Source: Linum tenue (lineage: Eukaryota > Streptophyta > Magnoliopsida > Malpighiales > Linaceae). Taken from it: a stretch of 64,000 bases of DNA. A program made the translations under genes and the position numbers. Location of the stretch: positions 45,032,066 to 45,096,065 of the forward strand of contig CAMGYJ010000006.1 of the NCBI GenBank assembly GCA_946122785.1. Reading direction: 5' to 3'. Shown in pieces: positions 57,216 to 64,000 of this stretch. The notes below the pieces were generated by a model. It saw only the letters and a list, made by a program, of their open reading frames with translations, searched no databases and was not told the origin of the DNA. Every line of letters starts with the position of its first letter. Position 1 is the first letter of the stretch.

Positions 57216-58385
57216 CTAAGTTTCGGTCCACCCTAAAACCTCCTTGAAGTTGAGGTTCTCATTAATGAGGTGGAGTCTCAAGTCACGAGCATGTGATGTG
57301 ATAGGTGATGAAGACGGCTCGTGACCTTGAGGAAGATGAAGTCTCCACTCATGAGACCTCTCCTTCGCATCTGCTCTTGTCTCATTGCCCCAAACCAGAT
57401 AAGATATATTCGATTGACCACCATCGTATCCACCAAGAGGGATTGATGTTGATGTGGTCTTAGTTGGGCAAAGAGACACTGCAAATGGGTCCTTGCCAAG
57501 CAGCTCCTCGAAGTTTGGTGGAGATATCAAGTGTAACATAGGCTCGGTGCAAGCCCCTTCCACCTCAACTTCATCCTCAGCCTGGACGCCAATTGCTTCC
57601 ACAACCCCCCTACCTTCTTCAAAATGTGGTCTCTCCCCTTGGAAAAGATCAAGAACTACCTCTTCTTTACTTTCTTCCTCATCCTCCACAACTTTCTTCC
57701 TCATCCTTGCTCGCTCTTCTTCTTCTAGAACATATTGGAGAGCAAGTCGCCAAGCAATTTCTTCAAGGGAATCATCTTGCATCTCCTCGCACAGGTCCAG
57801 CATGTTAGAGCAAAAATGAGGAACGGTGTGATCTGCCACCAGAGGACTTTCATGATCATGATTATCATGGAAGTTCTCTGTGATAACTTCTGTAGGCTCC
57901 TCAACGCCCCCGCTGCCCTTGTCATCCTCCGCCTCTTCTAGCGAAGTAGCAGAAAGGTGATCTTGAGCAGGCTGTGAGCAAATTTGCTTCACCCACTCTG
58001 TTTGCTTCGCTGAGCACTGAACAGTCTGCTCCATGTCATGGAGCAATGAGGGATCGGAAGAGGCAAGGGCTTGGATTTGAAGATCCATCTTGGAGCATGC
58101 TCTCTCAGTGTCTCGAGCAAGCTGCTCCACGAGAAGCCTTAATTGTTTGTTCGGATCTTCCAGTGAAGTGTAGCATGGCTCTGCTGGTTGTGGCAGGAAC
58201 TCTTCTTGAAAAGGATATTGTTCTTGAGGTTCCCAAGGGTTTGGTTGTTCTCCATAGTAGGGGGGTTGGTACTGACATCCGACTCCATAGTCTTCTCCTC
58301 CTTGATTGCTCCAGGAGGTCTCGGGGTAATACCACACGGATGGTGGTTGATACCCCCAATGGTTGTAGAAGCCATGAGGATCCAT
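57216..58385 (-). CDS. Gag-like protein of the non-autonomous LTR element
   Basis: A 389-codon frame that begins about 125 bases inside the primer-binding site, where gag is expected. The N-terminus is rich in Tyr, Pro, Gln and Trp (NHWGYQPPSVWYYPE, QYQPPYYGEQPNPWEPQ); the middle is strongly acidic with a predicted helical or coiled segment (LEDPNKQLRLLVEQLARDTE; LQYVLEEEERARMRKKVVED). I see no CCHC knuckle, protease or other enzyme motif. The gag assignment comes from position and orientation within the element, not from a recognised domain. The frame is intact, in keeping with a young element. Confidence 0.55.
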   Translation of the reverse strand: MDPHGFYNHWGYQPPSVWYYPETSWSNQGGEDYGVGCQYQPPYYGEQPNPWEPQEQYPFQEEFLPQPAEPCYTSLEDPNKQLRLLVEQLARDTERACSKMDLQIQALASSDPSLLHDMEQTVQCSAKQTEWVKQICSQPAQDHLSATSLEEAEDDKGSGGVEEPTEVITENFHDNHDHESPLVADHTVPHFCSNMLDLCEEMQDDSLEEIAWRLALQYVLEEEERARMRKKVVEDEEESKEEVVLDLFQGERPHFEEGRGVVEAIGVQAEDEVEVEGACTEPMLHLISPPNFEELLGKDPFAVSLCPTKTTSTSIPLGGYDGGQSNISYLVWGNETRADAKERSHEWRLHLPQGHEPSSSPITSHARDLRLHLINENLNFKEVLGWTET

Positions 58386-58509
58386 GTTTCAGAGCTGCAC
58401 CAACAAAAACAAAACACCCAAGTGAAAAGCAAGGGTGGAAAGGAAAAGAAATGCAATAAATAAAAAGCTAGAGTAACAAATTTTCACGTTTCCCCAATAA
58501 CCTAGAGGG

Positions 58510-58527
58510 TCCCCGGCAACGGCGCCA
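58510..58527 (-). other. Primer-binding site, tRNA-Asp type
   Basis: Minus strand TGGCGCCGTTGCCGGGGA starts six bases after the 5' LTR end. This is the sequence used by Athila-type and related plant Ty3/gypsy elements, complementary to the 3' end of tRNA-Asp. It defines the 5' LTR as 58534-59983. Confidence 0.85.
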
Positions 58528-58533
58528 AAAACT

Positions 58534-59983
58534 TGACACGCTAAAACACAACACCTAACAATGGCCAAGCGTAACCAATGAAAGGGACTGTAGTAACAGG
58601 CAAGTTTAATTATCAACCCGGGGTCTAGATCTACTGCTTACTCCGTGATTCTCTATTATCTAGCAAACTAGTTCGAGTGATTGTTGTTAAAATTAAAACC
58701 AACAAGAAAGCAGTAAATTGTTCGGGTTTCTAAAGCAGGCAAAGAGTCACTCGGGATTGAGTCCCCCTAGCCCCTTAGTTAGGTTCAATTGCAATTCCCT
58801 GGGTTGATTTACTGTTGATTAGACTGCGGAAGATCCGACAGTAGCTTGGAATCTCTTAAGCTGACCAAGCCCTCTCAGTCTAACTACCCGGCATACGACT
58901 AGTCTTCACCGGGATAGAAAGCTGAGGCTATGAACACAGAACTCCACTACTGGCGTCAAGAACACCGGTACAAAGCAGTAAACTGGCTAACTCTCGTATA
59001 GCCAACCTCCTACTATCGAATGAAGAGGCTCTAACAACCTAATCAGATTCTATCTATCTCAGGTTGCAGCAGAAATTGAGAAAAGCTGATCAGACTCAAA
59101 TCAATTCAATAAACATGCGTCATTCGATTAAAATCAAACAGTAATATCATCCCAAGTCATTACAATCAAATCCCTAACACAAGGAACTAGGGTTCTTCAT
59201 ACCCAAGTGAGAGAAGGGTTCTACTCCATAGAGAGAGAAGAGAAAACAAGAATCGGATTAGTCATACTCATAACGATGAGGATAATCTGCTCCGGGACGA
59301 TGATTTCCACTCCTATGACGACCTCCAAGCTCGATTCGATGAAACCCAGCTCTAAGACAGCTTCTAGGGTGTGTTCTTCGCACTTTCTCTCTCTAGGGCT
59401 CTGTTTTTGCTCTCAAAACACGATTCTCCCACTTTTAGCTCGGATTAGGCTTTAAAACCGGTTTCCCCGAGTTGCACGGCCAGGTGCACGGCCGTGCACA
59501 ACACCATTCTGGTCGTGCACCCTGAAACGCGCCGTATCATTAAGTCTGCCTCAGGCCTGGGTGCACGGCCAGGTGCACGGCCGTGCGTGGCAACGCACAA
59601 TCCCGTGCGTGCCCACGCACAATCCCGCACGGCCAGGATTATATGTTGCACGGTCGTGCGGATTTCTGCTCTGCCCGTGCGTGCCCACGCACAATCCCGC
59701 ACGGCCAAACTGGTCACTTGCACGGCCGTGCGTGGCCACGCACAATCCCGTGAGTGCCCACGCACAATCCCGTGCGTGCCCACGCGACTTCCTCAGAACC
59801 TCGCCATGCGTCCGATCCTTGTCCAATCGACGTCAAACTCGCTCTCAAGCCTCCATTCACATACTAGGACCTGAAATATCATAAACAAGCACAACCTAGC
59901 GTGAAATTGGCCTAAAACACGAGAATCAATACCTCAAACGGAGTAAGAACGGGGGTGAAACATGTGTAAATAACGGTCTATCA
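58534..59983 (-). repeat. 5' LTR (high-coordinate copy)
   Basis: Begins TGACACGC and ends GGTCTATCA on the plus strand, 1,450 bp, about 20 bases longer than its partner because of one extra GTGAGTGCCCACGCACAATC-like unit in the palindrome cluster (59474-59800). Few substitutions separate the two LTRs, so insertion was recent. Confidence 0.92.
59474..59800. repeat. GC-rich palindrome cluster in the 5' LTR
   Basis: Same organisation as 54938-55245 with one additional unit near 59750-59775 and several point changes (for example CACGGTCGTGC for CACGGCCGTGC), showing that the cluster changes faster than the surrounding LTR. Confidence 0.75.
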
Positions 59984-60002
59984 ACAGGACCTTCATTTCT
60001 TC

Positions 60003-61193
60003 TTACCACCTTTCCCCCCCCCCCTTCTTAGTAGGAGGCACAGGAGGTTTCTTCCTAGCAGAATTCCCAGTAATTGTTATCCATGGATTAACCTCATTGC
60101 CAGTAGGAGTAGACTGAGAATCTAGCCTCCCCACTGGTGAACTAGACAGGCCAGACAGAGATTGAAGGATAGCAGGACTTCCAGTAGGAACTGTTGAACC
60201 CTTGACCACTTCAGCAAAACTTCCCCCTAGCCCCCCATTTGACAGAGGATCACTTGAAGGGCCAGCATCAACAACCCCATCCACAGCTGCAGTCAGACAA
60301 ATACTGGATTCATGAGACTCTGAGTGAGAACTATCCCCAGCAACATCATCCATAACCATCTCAAAACCTTGCTCCACTCCTTTTCCCTTATCAGCAATAG
60401 CACTGACTTGAACAGTAGGCCGAGACACCTCTTCCGAATTTCCATCATCAGCCTTAACTTTCGGAATCCACTTCTTACCACTCTTGGCTAACCAATCACA
60501 GTCATGCCCATAAATTGAACAATGATCACAGATCAGAGGCTTATTGAGATATTCTACATAAATTTCAAAAGATGGATCATCATCTGGGTAGAGACGAACC
60601 TTGTCCGGGAAACCACAATCCGCCGCCAAATCAATACAAACCTTAGCAAAACCCAATTGCGCTCCAACTCTAGTAGTCTGATCCATCCAGAGTGGCGCCC
60701 CAATCGTACTTGCAATCCATTCATGACCTTCAAACGAATGATATTCCAGCGGGATCCCCCACAACTTGACCCAAATTGGTAGAGTTTCAACAACAGGAGT
60801 AACTGGTTGAATTCCTGGAAACCATTTCCGAAAAAACACCGGGTTACCTTGAAAATGCCACGGCCCAGACTTGAAAACCCACTTCCCAGTAGCCGCCGAT
60901 GGAAATTGGAACACCATCATTCGAGGACCAAACTTGGAGACGCGAACCACACCTTCCCTTCCCCACAAACTTGTTGCCCATTGTTGAAGAGCAGCAGGCT
61001 TAGGAACAGTCCCAACAAATTGGGCGATTAGACAGTCCTTCCACCTCTCCTCTCCCCGCTTTTTGACTTCGCGAGGAAGCCGAAACCCATCATTCATCTT
61101 CTGCGGAGGACGATACATCATCTTGTTTGCCGGATCAACCTCAAAGAGAGAAGCCACTAACCGGCCCGGCAGCCGGCGCTGCGCCTCCGCCAT
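60003..61193 (-). CDS. LINE C ORF1: DUF4283 / zinc-knuckle RNA-binding protein
   Basis: Intact 396-codon frame. About residues 50-190 form a DUF4283-type domain (LIAQFVGTVPKPAALQQWAT, VFKSGPWHFQGNPVFF, LPIWVKLWGIPLEYHSFEG, GAPLWMDQTTRVGAQLG). A knuckle-like CDHCSIYGHDC at residues 222-232 has C, C, H and C but only one residue between H and the last C, shorter than the usual CCHC spacing. The Ser/Gly/Pro-rich C-terminus ends in a basic KKPPVPPTKKGGG. The TAA at 60003-60005 lies six bases before the ORF2 ATG at 59996. Known role of such ORF1 proteins: binding element RNA for retrotransposition. Confidence 0.9.
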   Translation of the reverse strand: MAEAQRRLPGRLVASLFEVDPANKMMYRPPQKMNDGFRLPREVKKRGEERWKDCLIAQFVGTVPKPAALQQWATSLWGREGVVRVSKFGPRMMVFQFPSAATGKWVFKSGPWHFQGNPVFFRKWFPGIQPVTPVVETLPIWVKLWGIPLEYHSFEGHEWIASTIGAPLWMDQTTRVGAQLGFAKVCIDLAADCGFPDKVRLYPDDDPSFEIYVEYLNKPLICDHCSIYGHDCDWLAKSGKKWIPKVKADDGNSEEVSRPTVQVSAIADKGKGVEQGFEMVMDDVAGDSSHSESHESSICLTAAVDGVVDAGPSSDPLSNGGLGGSFAEVVKGSTVPTGSPAILQSLSGLSSSPVGRLDSQSTPTGNEVNPWITITGNSARKKPPVPPTKKGGGERW

Positions 61194-61333
61194 CGCGAAG
61201 CGAAGAGTTCAGAGAAGAGCGATTAGAGAGAGAGAGAGAAGAGAGAGAAGTTTCTTTCCTCTTTTAATTTTTCCCCATAATAATAATAGTTTTGGCTATA
61301 TAGTTGATTACTTAATTTTTTCAAATAATAATA

Positions 61334-61595
61334 ATGTTCATTTTACAGTTATAGAAATACCGAGAAACATGTTTAGTGTATGATTAATTTGTTGGTTGTA
61401 GTTTGTTCATTTGTTTTGAATACTTCATTTAGAAATTTTGGTTTAGATTCTTATTTCAGCGATTTCTTTATCTCAAATATTACAAATAAATTACCAATAA
61501 ACACAGATATTAATTATATTTTATGATATATTTCTTCTACATAATACACTTTCTAAACATCAACCCCTCCGACGGTCAAATCCTGGCTCCGCCCC
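61334..61595. other. Right part of the split TIR element
   Basis: AT-rich sequence between the LINE C target duplication and the inverted terminus TCCTGGCTCCGCCCC at 61581-61595. Together with 50000-50450 it reconstitutes the host element. No coding potential. Confidence 0.6.
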
Positions 61596-61641
61596 TAATA
61601 ATATACATATATTAATCCTTTCCCTAGTTGGGTCCCCAACA

Positions 61642-62361
61642 GAACTACTCATTCTCCCCTGAGTTTATACACCCAAATACTTACGCACAAATATACATGC
61701 ACGTCCAAAACAACCTCACTTAACTTTTAAATTCCAGAGAAGGAAAATGGTCATGATACCTGATTTAATTGGTAACTTCTTTGCTAATTTCACAGACCAT
61801 CAACTTCTCTTCTAGCCATGGGGAAATACGAGTGAGGTGGGAAGCCAATTTGTTGGGTACTCGGTGGCAAGAGAGTACATCTCTCCTTGTCATTACGAAG
61901 AGAAGGTTAAGGAAATGGATGCCCTCTTATGCCTCTCCATCCCCAAGGACTGAAAAATGCTTCTATCCCTCCTCGCTCTTCCCATAACCGCTACTTTGGA
62001 GACAAGCTTGGTCTACGTGTTGTGTTTTATGCCGAGAGAGAAGTAAGCTTTGTCACGTGTGTGGGTGCATGCTGAGAGTTTGATAGAGTCGGCATTCATT
62101 CAATTGTCCTCCACTTTCTGATTCCCTAGGTAAATAGAAGAACAGAAAGGCTCTGGAAATGGGCCTTGACTTCATCATCATTAGATTAGTGGGATAGATA
62201 ATGAATTGTTATGTCTCTCTCTTGTCCCTTTTCGAACTTTAAGACAACGATGAGTTGAAAATCTATATTTGGAGAAAAATGTTTAATTATTAAATAGTTA
62301 GGTATGAGCAAATGAAATTGGGAAGCTTAATTTGGCTCTGTAAAAAAAAAAAAAAAATCAA
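61642..62361. other. Gene-free DNA right of the copia relic
   Basis: A 72-codon plus-strand frame at 61769-61987 has no recognised domain; another frame there reads SVAREYISPCHYEEKVKEMD, which looks coding-like but I cannot place it. An A run of about 16 bases lies at 62342-62357. Confidence 0.4.
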
Positions 62362-62955
62362 TGTATGATTATTACACTATCGAGGTATATACAAATTAAT
62401 GGTATAACTAACTGTTTGAGTTTAACCGAGAGTAGGAGGTAGACTCGTAAGAAAGGAGGGTGAGAAGAGTAAACAATAGAAGGTATGGGACACCAGAGCT
62501 TTTAGAGAGATAAAGTTCGTAGTAGTAGAGTGAGAGAGTGAAAACTGCGATCCCCTCACCCACCGGAGTAAATGCCATATTTATAGGCTACATGGTAGTG
62601 GGTGAGTTTACATGGTGACAAGACTGATGACATGTCAGCCTTCAGACCATGCTTCTACCTAGGACTAGGAAGCTTGTCCATGATGGCCCCCTAGGCCTAT
62701 GATAGGATTGTGATGTGACTGCTCTCCAAGGATGTGGCGTCGTTTGTGGCCTCCTTCGGCCTGGTCAACGTTCGGTTGAAACGTCATCGTTCGGTGTCTT
62801 GGACTTTTGTTCCCGCGCGCAAGTCTTGTTGCGCTCGAGGTTCTCGCGCGGGTACGGTTTCGGTCGCGTTGGAATTAACGCGTCCGCCTCTTCTGGGGCA
62901 GTGCCGCGGTGTCTCCTTGGCGCGAGTAGATCCGAGCCGCACCCCAACAATTGCC
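62362..62955 (-). mobile_element. Possible LTR
   Basis: On the minus strand the block starts TGTTGGGGTGCGGC directly after a G-rich tract (GGGGGGGGGGCAAT) and ends AATCATACA, giving TGT...ACA borders. It contains TATAAATA (62577-62584) followed by a CT-rich leader-like stretch, as in a transcribed LTR. There is no second copy in the window, no primer-binding site after it and no verified target duplication, so the call is tentative. Confidence 0.35.
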
Positions 62956-63023
62956 CCCCCCCCCATCAGGTGGTATTCCATGGATGCCGCCTGTTTGATT
63001 TCTGCGAGATTGGCTCGGATCTG

Positions 63024-63329
63024 CGTTATCTCCGCGAGACTCCTGAGGTGAAGGATGGGTTTGGGTTATCCTGGCGCGTCTGCGCGTGAGTCTTGTGATT
63101 TTTCTTCTTGGCGGGCATGCCATGCCCCCCAGGCGGTGTGCGGCACGTCCACGAGATGTGTTTGAGTTGCCCCCCGCGGGGCTGTTCGCGATTCTCTTGA
63201 TCTCCGCGCTATCTCCGCGAGACTCCTGAGGTGAAGAATGGGTTTGGGTTATCCTGACGCGTCTGCGCGTGACTCTTGTAATTTTTCTTCTTCGCGGGTA
63301 TGCCATGCCCCCCAGGCGGTGTGCGGCAC
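63024..63329 (+). repeat. Direct repeat, 183 bp period
   Basis: About 120 bases starting at TCCGCGAGACTCCTGAGG (63031) recur at 63214; the end of the copies, GGCGGTGTGCGGCAC, falls at 63132-63146 and 63315-63329. Every landmark is offset by 183. GC-rich, placed upstream of the terminal open frame. Confidence 0.8.
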
Positions 63330-63512
63330 TTATGACGTCAGCGGCTATAGTGCTTGCGTGGTAAGTGTCTATGTGGCAATTCTTGATTGCTCAATTTAGG
63401 CGGCGGGATTTAAAATTCGAAAAACCCCAAAAAGTTCTGACGGTTGCGTTTCCCCATGTAACTTTAACCCTTCGGTTTCTCTCTGTCGACCCTTCGGTTT
63501 CCCTCTGTCAAC

Positions 63513-63520
63513 TATAAGTA
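63513..63520 (+). promoter_or_regulatory. Candidate TATA box of the terminal frame
   Basis: TATAAGTA about 140 bases upstream of the ATG at 63661. A pyrimidine-rich leader (TTTCTCTCCGAGATTCCTCT) lies between them, as in many plant 5' untranslated regions. Confidence 0.4.
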
Positions 63521-63660
63521 TCAGTTGGCCATCGAGGGGTAAATTATCCTACTCATTTCAGGCTCTCTTTGTTACTTCCACATTCAGTTTCTCTCCGAGA
63601 TTCCTCTCCTTCTACAACCTTATTTCTCGGTTTGTGGTTGCTATTGTTCAGAGAAGTGCG

Positions 63661-64000
63661 ATGGCAGACACCAATGTTGACAAGATCGAGGTCGTGCAAG
63701 GCGAAGAAGGTAATCTTTCCCCCCTTTCGCATGTTTCTACCGATCCCTTGCTGGATTTGGCTGATTCCGGCAACGGAAACGGCGGCGGGGCTGGTGGCGA
63801 TGATGTTCCGGCGACGCCGTCGTATGAAGCCGATTCAGGGAATGAGGTTTTCCTCGGCTCCCCCGATTTGGATGTGGAGGAATCAGGGAATAGAGGAGCG
63901 ATTTCGCGGGGTCGCGGGGTGTTGATTATCCGTCACGATCGCGCTGGTGTTTCTGGAGACGCGGGAGTGTTGCGCGAAGGGTCTGATACTCAATCAGAGT
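63661..64000 (+). CDS. Unidentified open frame, N-terminal part, cut by the window end
   Basis: Starts MADTNVDKIEVVQGEEGNL and stays open for 113 codons to the last base. The N-terminus is acidic and Gly/Ser-rich, probably disordered (DSGNGNGGGAGGDDVPATPS; SPDLDVEESGNRG), turning more basic around GRGVLIIRHDRAG. GC content is much higher than in the flanking DNA. I recognise no family. The upstream direct repeat and possible LTR suggest a transposon-encoded protein, but a host gene with its own promoter is equally possible. The start is the first ATG after the candidate leader. Confidence 0.45.
   Translation, partial: MADTNVDKIEVVQGEEGNLSPLSHVSTDPLLDLADSGNGNGGGAGGDDVPATPSYEADSGNEVFLGSPDLDVEESGNRGAISRGRGVLIIRHDRAGVSGDAGVLREGSDTQSE

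Larger units (their letters stand above)
54000..59983 (-). mobile_element. Gag-only LTR retrotransposon (Athila-like primer site), 5,984 bp
   Basis: Two near-identical LTRs (54000-55429 and 58534-59983) with TGACAC...TATCA ends flank an internal region. An exact 5 bp target duplication, ACAGG, lies at 53995-53999 and 59984-59988. The primer-binding site TGGCGCCGTTGCCGGGGA and the polypurine tract set the orientation to minus. The only sizeable frame is a 389-codon gag-like one; no protease, reverse transcriptase, RNase H or integrase is visible, so the element must be mobilised by a relative. It sits inside codons 4-5 of LINE C ORF2. Confidence 0.92.
50662..59996 (-). pseudogene. LINE C ORF2 (endonuclease / reverse transcriptase), interrupted by an LTR element
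   Basis: The start codon and first codons lie at 59996-59985, the rest at 53999-50662; the LTR element sits after about the fourth codon. Endonuclease landmarks: SWNTRGFKDPGK, GILEPRIK, VYASNEEGER, LGDYNAI, SDHCPV. Reverse transcriptase landmarks: FRPISCCNILYKCIAKI, KVDLMKAFDSVDWNFL, KGLRQGDPLSPYLF, and LTHLMFADDLLLF with intact FADD. A zf-RVT segment (WKSPAIPRNQFLSWL, CVYCDCRVETQNHLF) follows; no RNase H. One frameshift lies in the C run near 52118-52130, before motif B. Otherwise open to 50662. Confidence 0.9.
50505..61280 (-). mobile_element. LINE C (plant L1), near full length, split by an LTR retrotransposon
   Basis: Minus strand, from a leader with a CT-rich tract (61194-61280) through ORF1 and ORF2 to a poly(A) (T run 50505-50518 on the plus strand). 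A 53 bp target-site duplication with two mismatches flanks it: 50451-50503 and 61281-61333, beginning TAATAATAGTTTTGGC. Without the inserted LTR element its length is about 4.8 kb. ORF1 is intact and ORF2 has only one frameshift besides the insertion, so it is young compared with LINEs A and B. Confidence 0.9.
50000..61595. mobile_element. TIR element (MITE-like, about 0.75 kb of its own) split by LINE C
   Basis: Left end GGGGGCGGATCTAGG and right end, on the opposite strand, GGGGCGGAGCCAGG are inverted. An exact 11 bp direct repeat TAATAATATAC flanks it (49989-49999 and 61596-61606). Its own sequence is 50000-50450 plus about 61334-61595; the rest is the nested LINE. The long duplication fits Mutator-type insertion (9-11 bp) better than hAT (8 bp), although the repeated TAATAA context could make it look longer. 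No transposase is encoded. Confidence 0.7.
48893..61641 (+). mobile_element. Internally deleted Ty1/copia element hosting a three-level nest
   Basis: A partial 5' LTR (48893 to about 49002, from TATTGGAC through GATGATTGT) is fused directly to the end of pol, followed by a polypurine tract (GCGGGGGAG, 49754-49762) and a 3' LTR. The 3' LTR begins at 49763 with TATTGGAC, is interrupted at 49999, and resumes at 61607 to end CCCCAACA at 61641. TGTTGG...CCAACA ends are expected; the start has mutated to TATTGG. All of 50000-61606 is later insertion plus the duplicated target. No 5 bp duplication was found around the copia copy itself. Confidence 0.75.

Noticed and set aside
62875..63306. 143-codon minus-strand Arg-rich frame
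   Set aside because: It is a repeat by-product of the 183 bp-period direct repeat: the same peptide block occurs twice.
1..64000. A new defence, biosynthetic or CRISPR-like system
   Set aside because: All multi-gene structures resolve to known mobile-element types; no clustered unknown genes, spaced repeat arrays or operon-like blocks were seen.

Overview
The window is plant nuclear DNA, most likely from a flowering plant and probably a eudicot. It has one recognisable host gene with a plant-specific intron position, AT-rich intergenic DNA, and many plant-type transposons: L1-type LINEs with DUF4283-like ORF1s, Ty1/copia and Ty3/gypsy relics, and hAT-, Harbinger- and Helitron-like pieces. 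I cannot name the species. No bacterial, organellar or CRISPR features were seen.

Layout. 1-3.2 kb: a two-exon IQD (IQ67-domain, calmodulin-binding) gene on the minus strand at 1675-3078, preceded on the left by a Helitron-like 3' end. 3.8-6.5 kb: a 1.1 kb Harbinger-like non-autonomous element, then a Ty3/gypsy LTR and gag relic. 6.45-38.86 kb: a direct tandem duplication. Unit 1 is about 16.65 kb and unit 2 about 15.75 kb. Each carries a gypsy gag relic, several kb of AT-rich non-coding DNA with MITEs, a minus-strand LINE with an RNase H domain (LINE A), and the start of a plus-strand LINE (LINE B). LINE B is cut at the unit 1/unit 2 junction and continues to its poly(A) in unit 2, ending near 42.7 kb. 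Unit 1 additionally holds a 1,089 bp foldback element that is absent from unit 2.

42.7-48.9 kb: AT-rich DNA with a hAT-like element (43899-44793, exact 8 bp target duplication), a decayed LINE endonuclease relic, a small MITE made of GGTACAA repeats, and a tandem array. 48.9-61.6 kb: a four-level nest. A copia remnant LTR was hit by a TIR element (exact 11 bp target duplication), which was hit by a LINE (LINE C, 53 bp target duplication), which was hit by a 6 kb gag-only LTR retrotransposon (5 bp target duplication). 61.6-64 kb: a possible LTR, a 183 bp-period direct repeat, and a GC-rich open reading frame that starts at 63661 and runs off the window end.

Apart from the IQD gene and possibly the terminal frame, every long coding region belongs to a mobile element. 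LINE C and its LTR invader look youngest: nearly open frames, near-identical LTRs and preserved target duplications. LINE A and LINE B copies decay in different ways in the two duplicate units. I found no convincing new biological system. The most unusual items are the tandem duplication, the foldback element whose two arms differ by a whole number of internal 21 bp repeats, the four-level nest, and a 1,199-codon LINE frame that stays open although its reverse transcriptase core is deleted.
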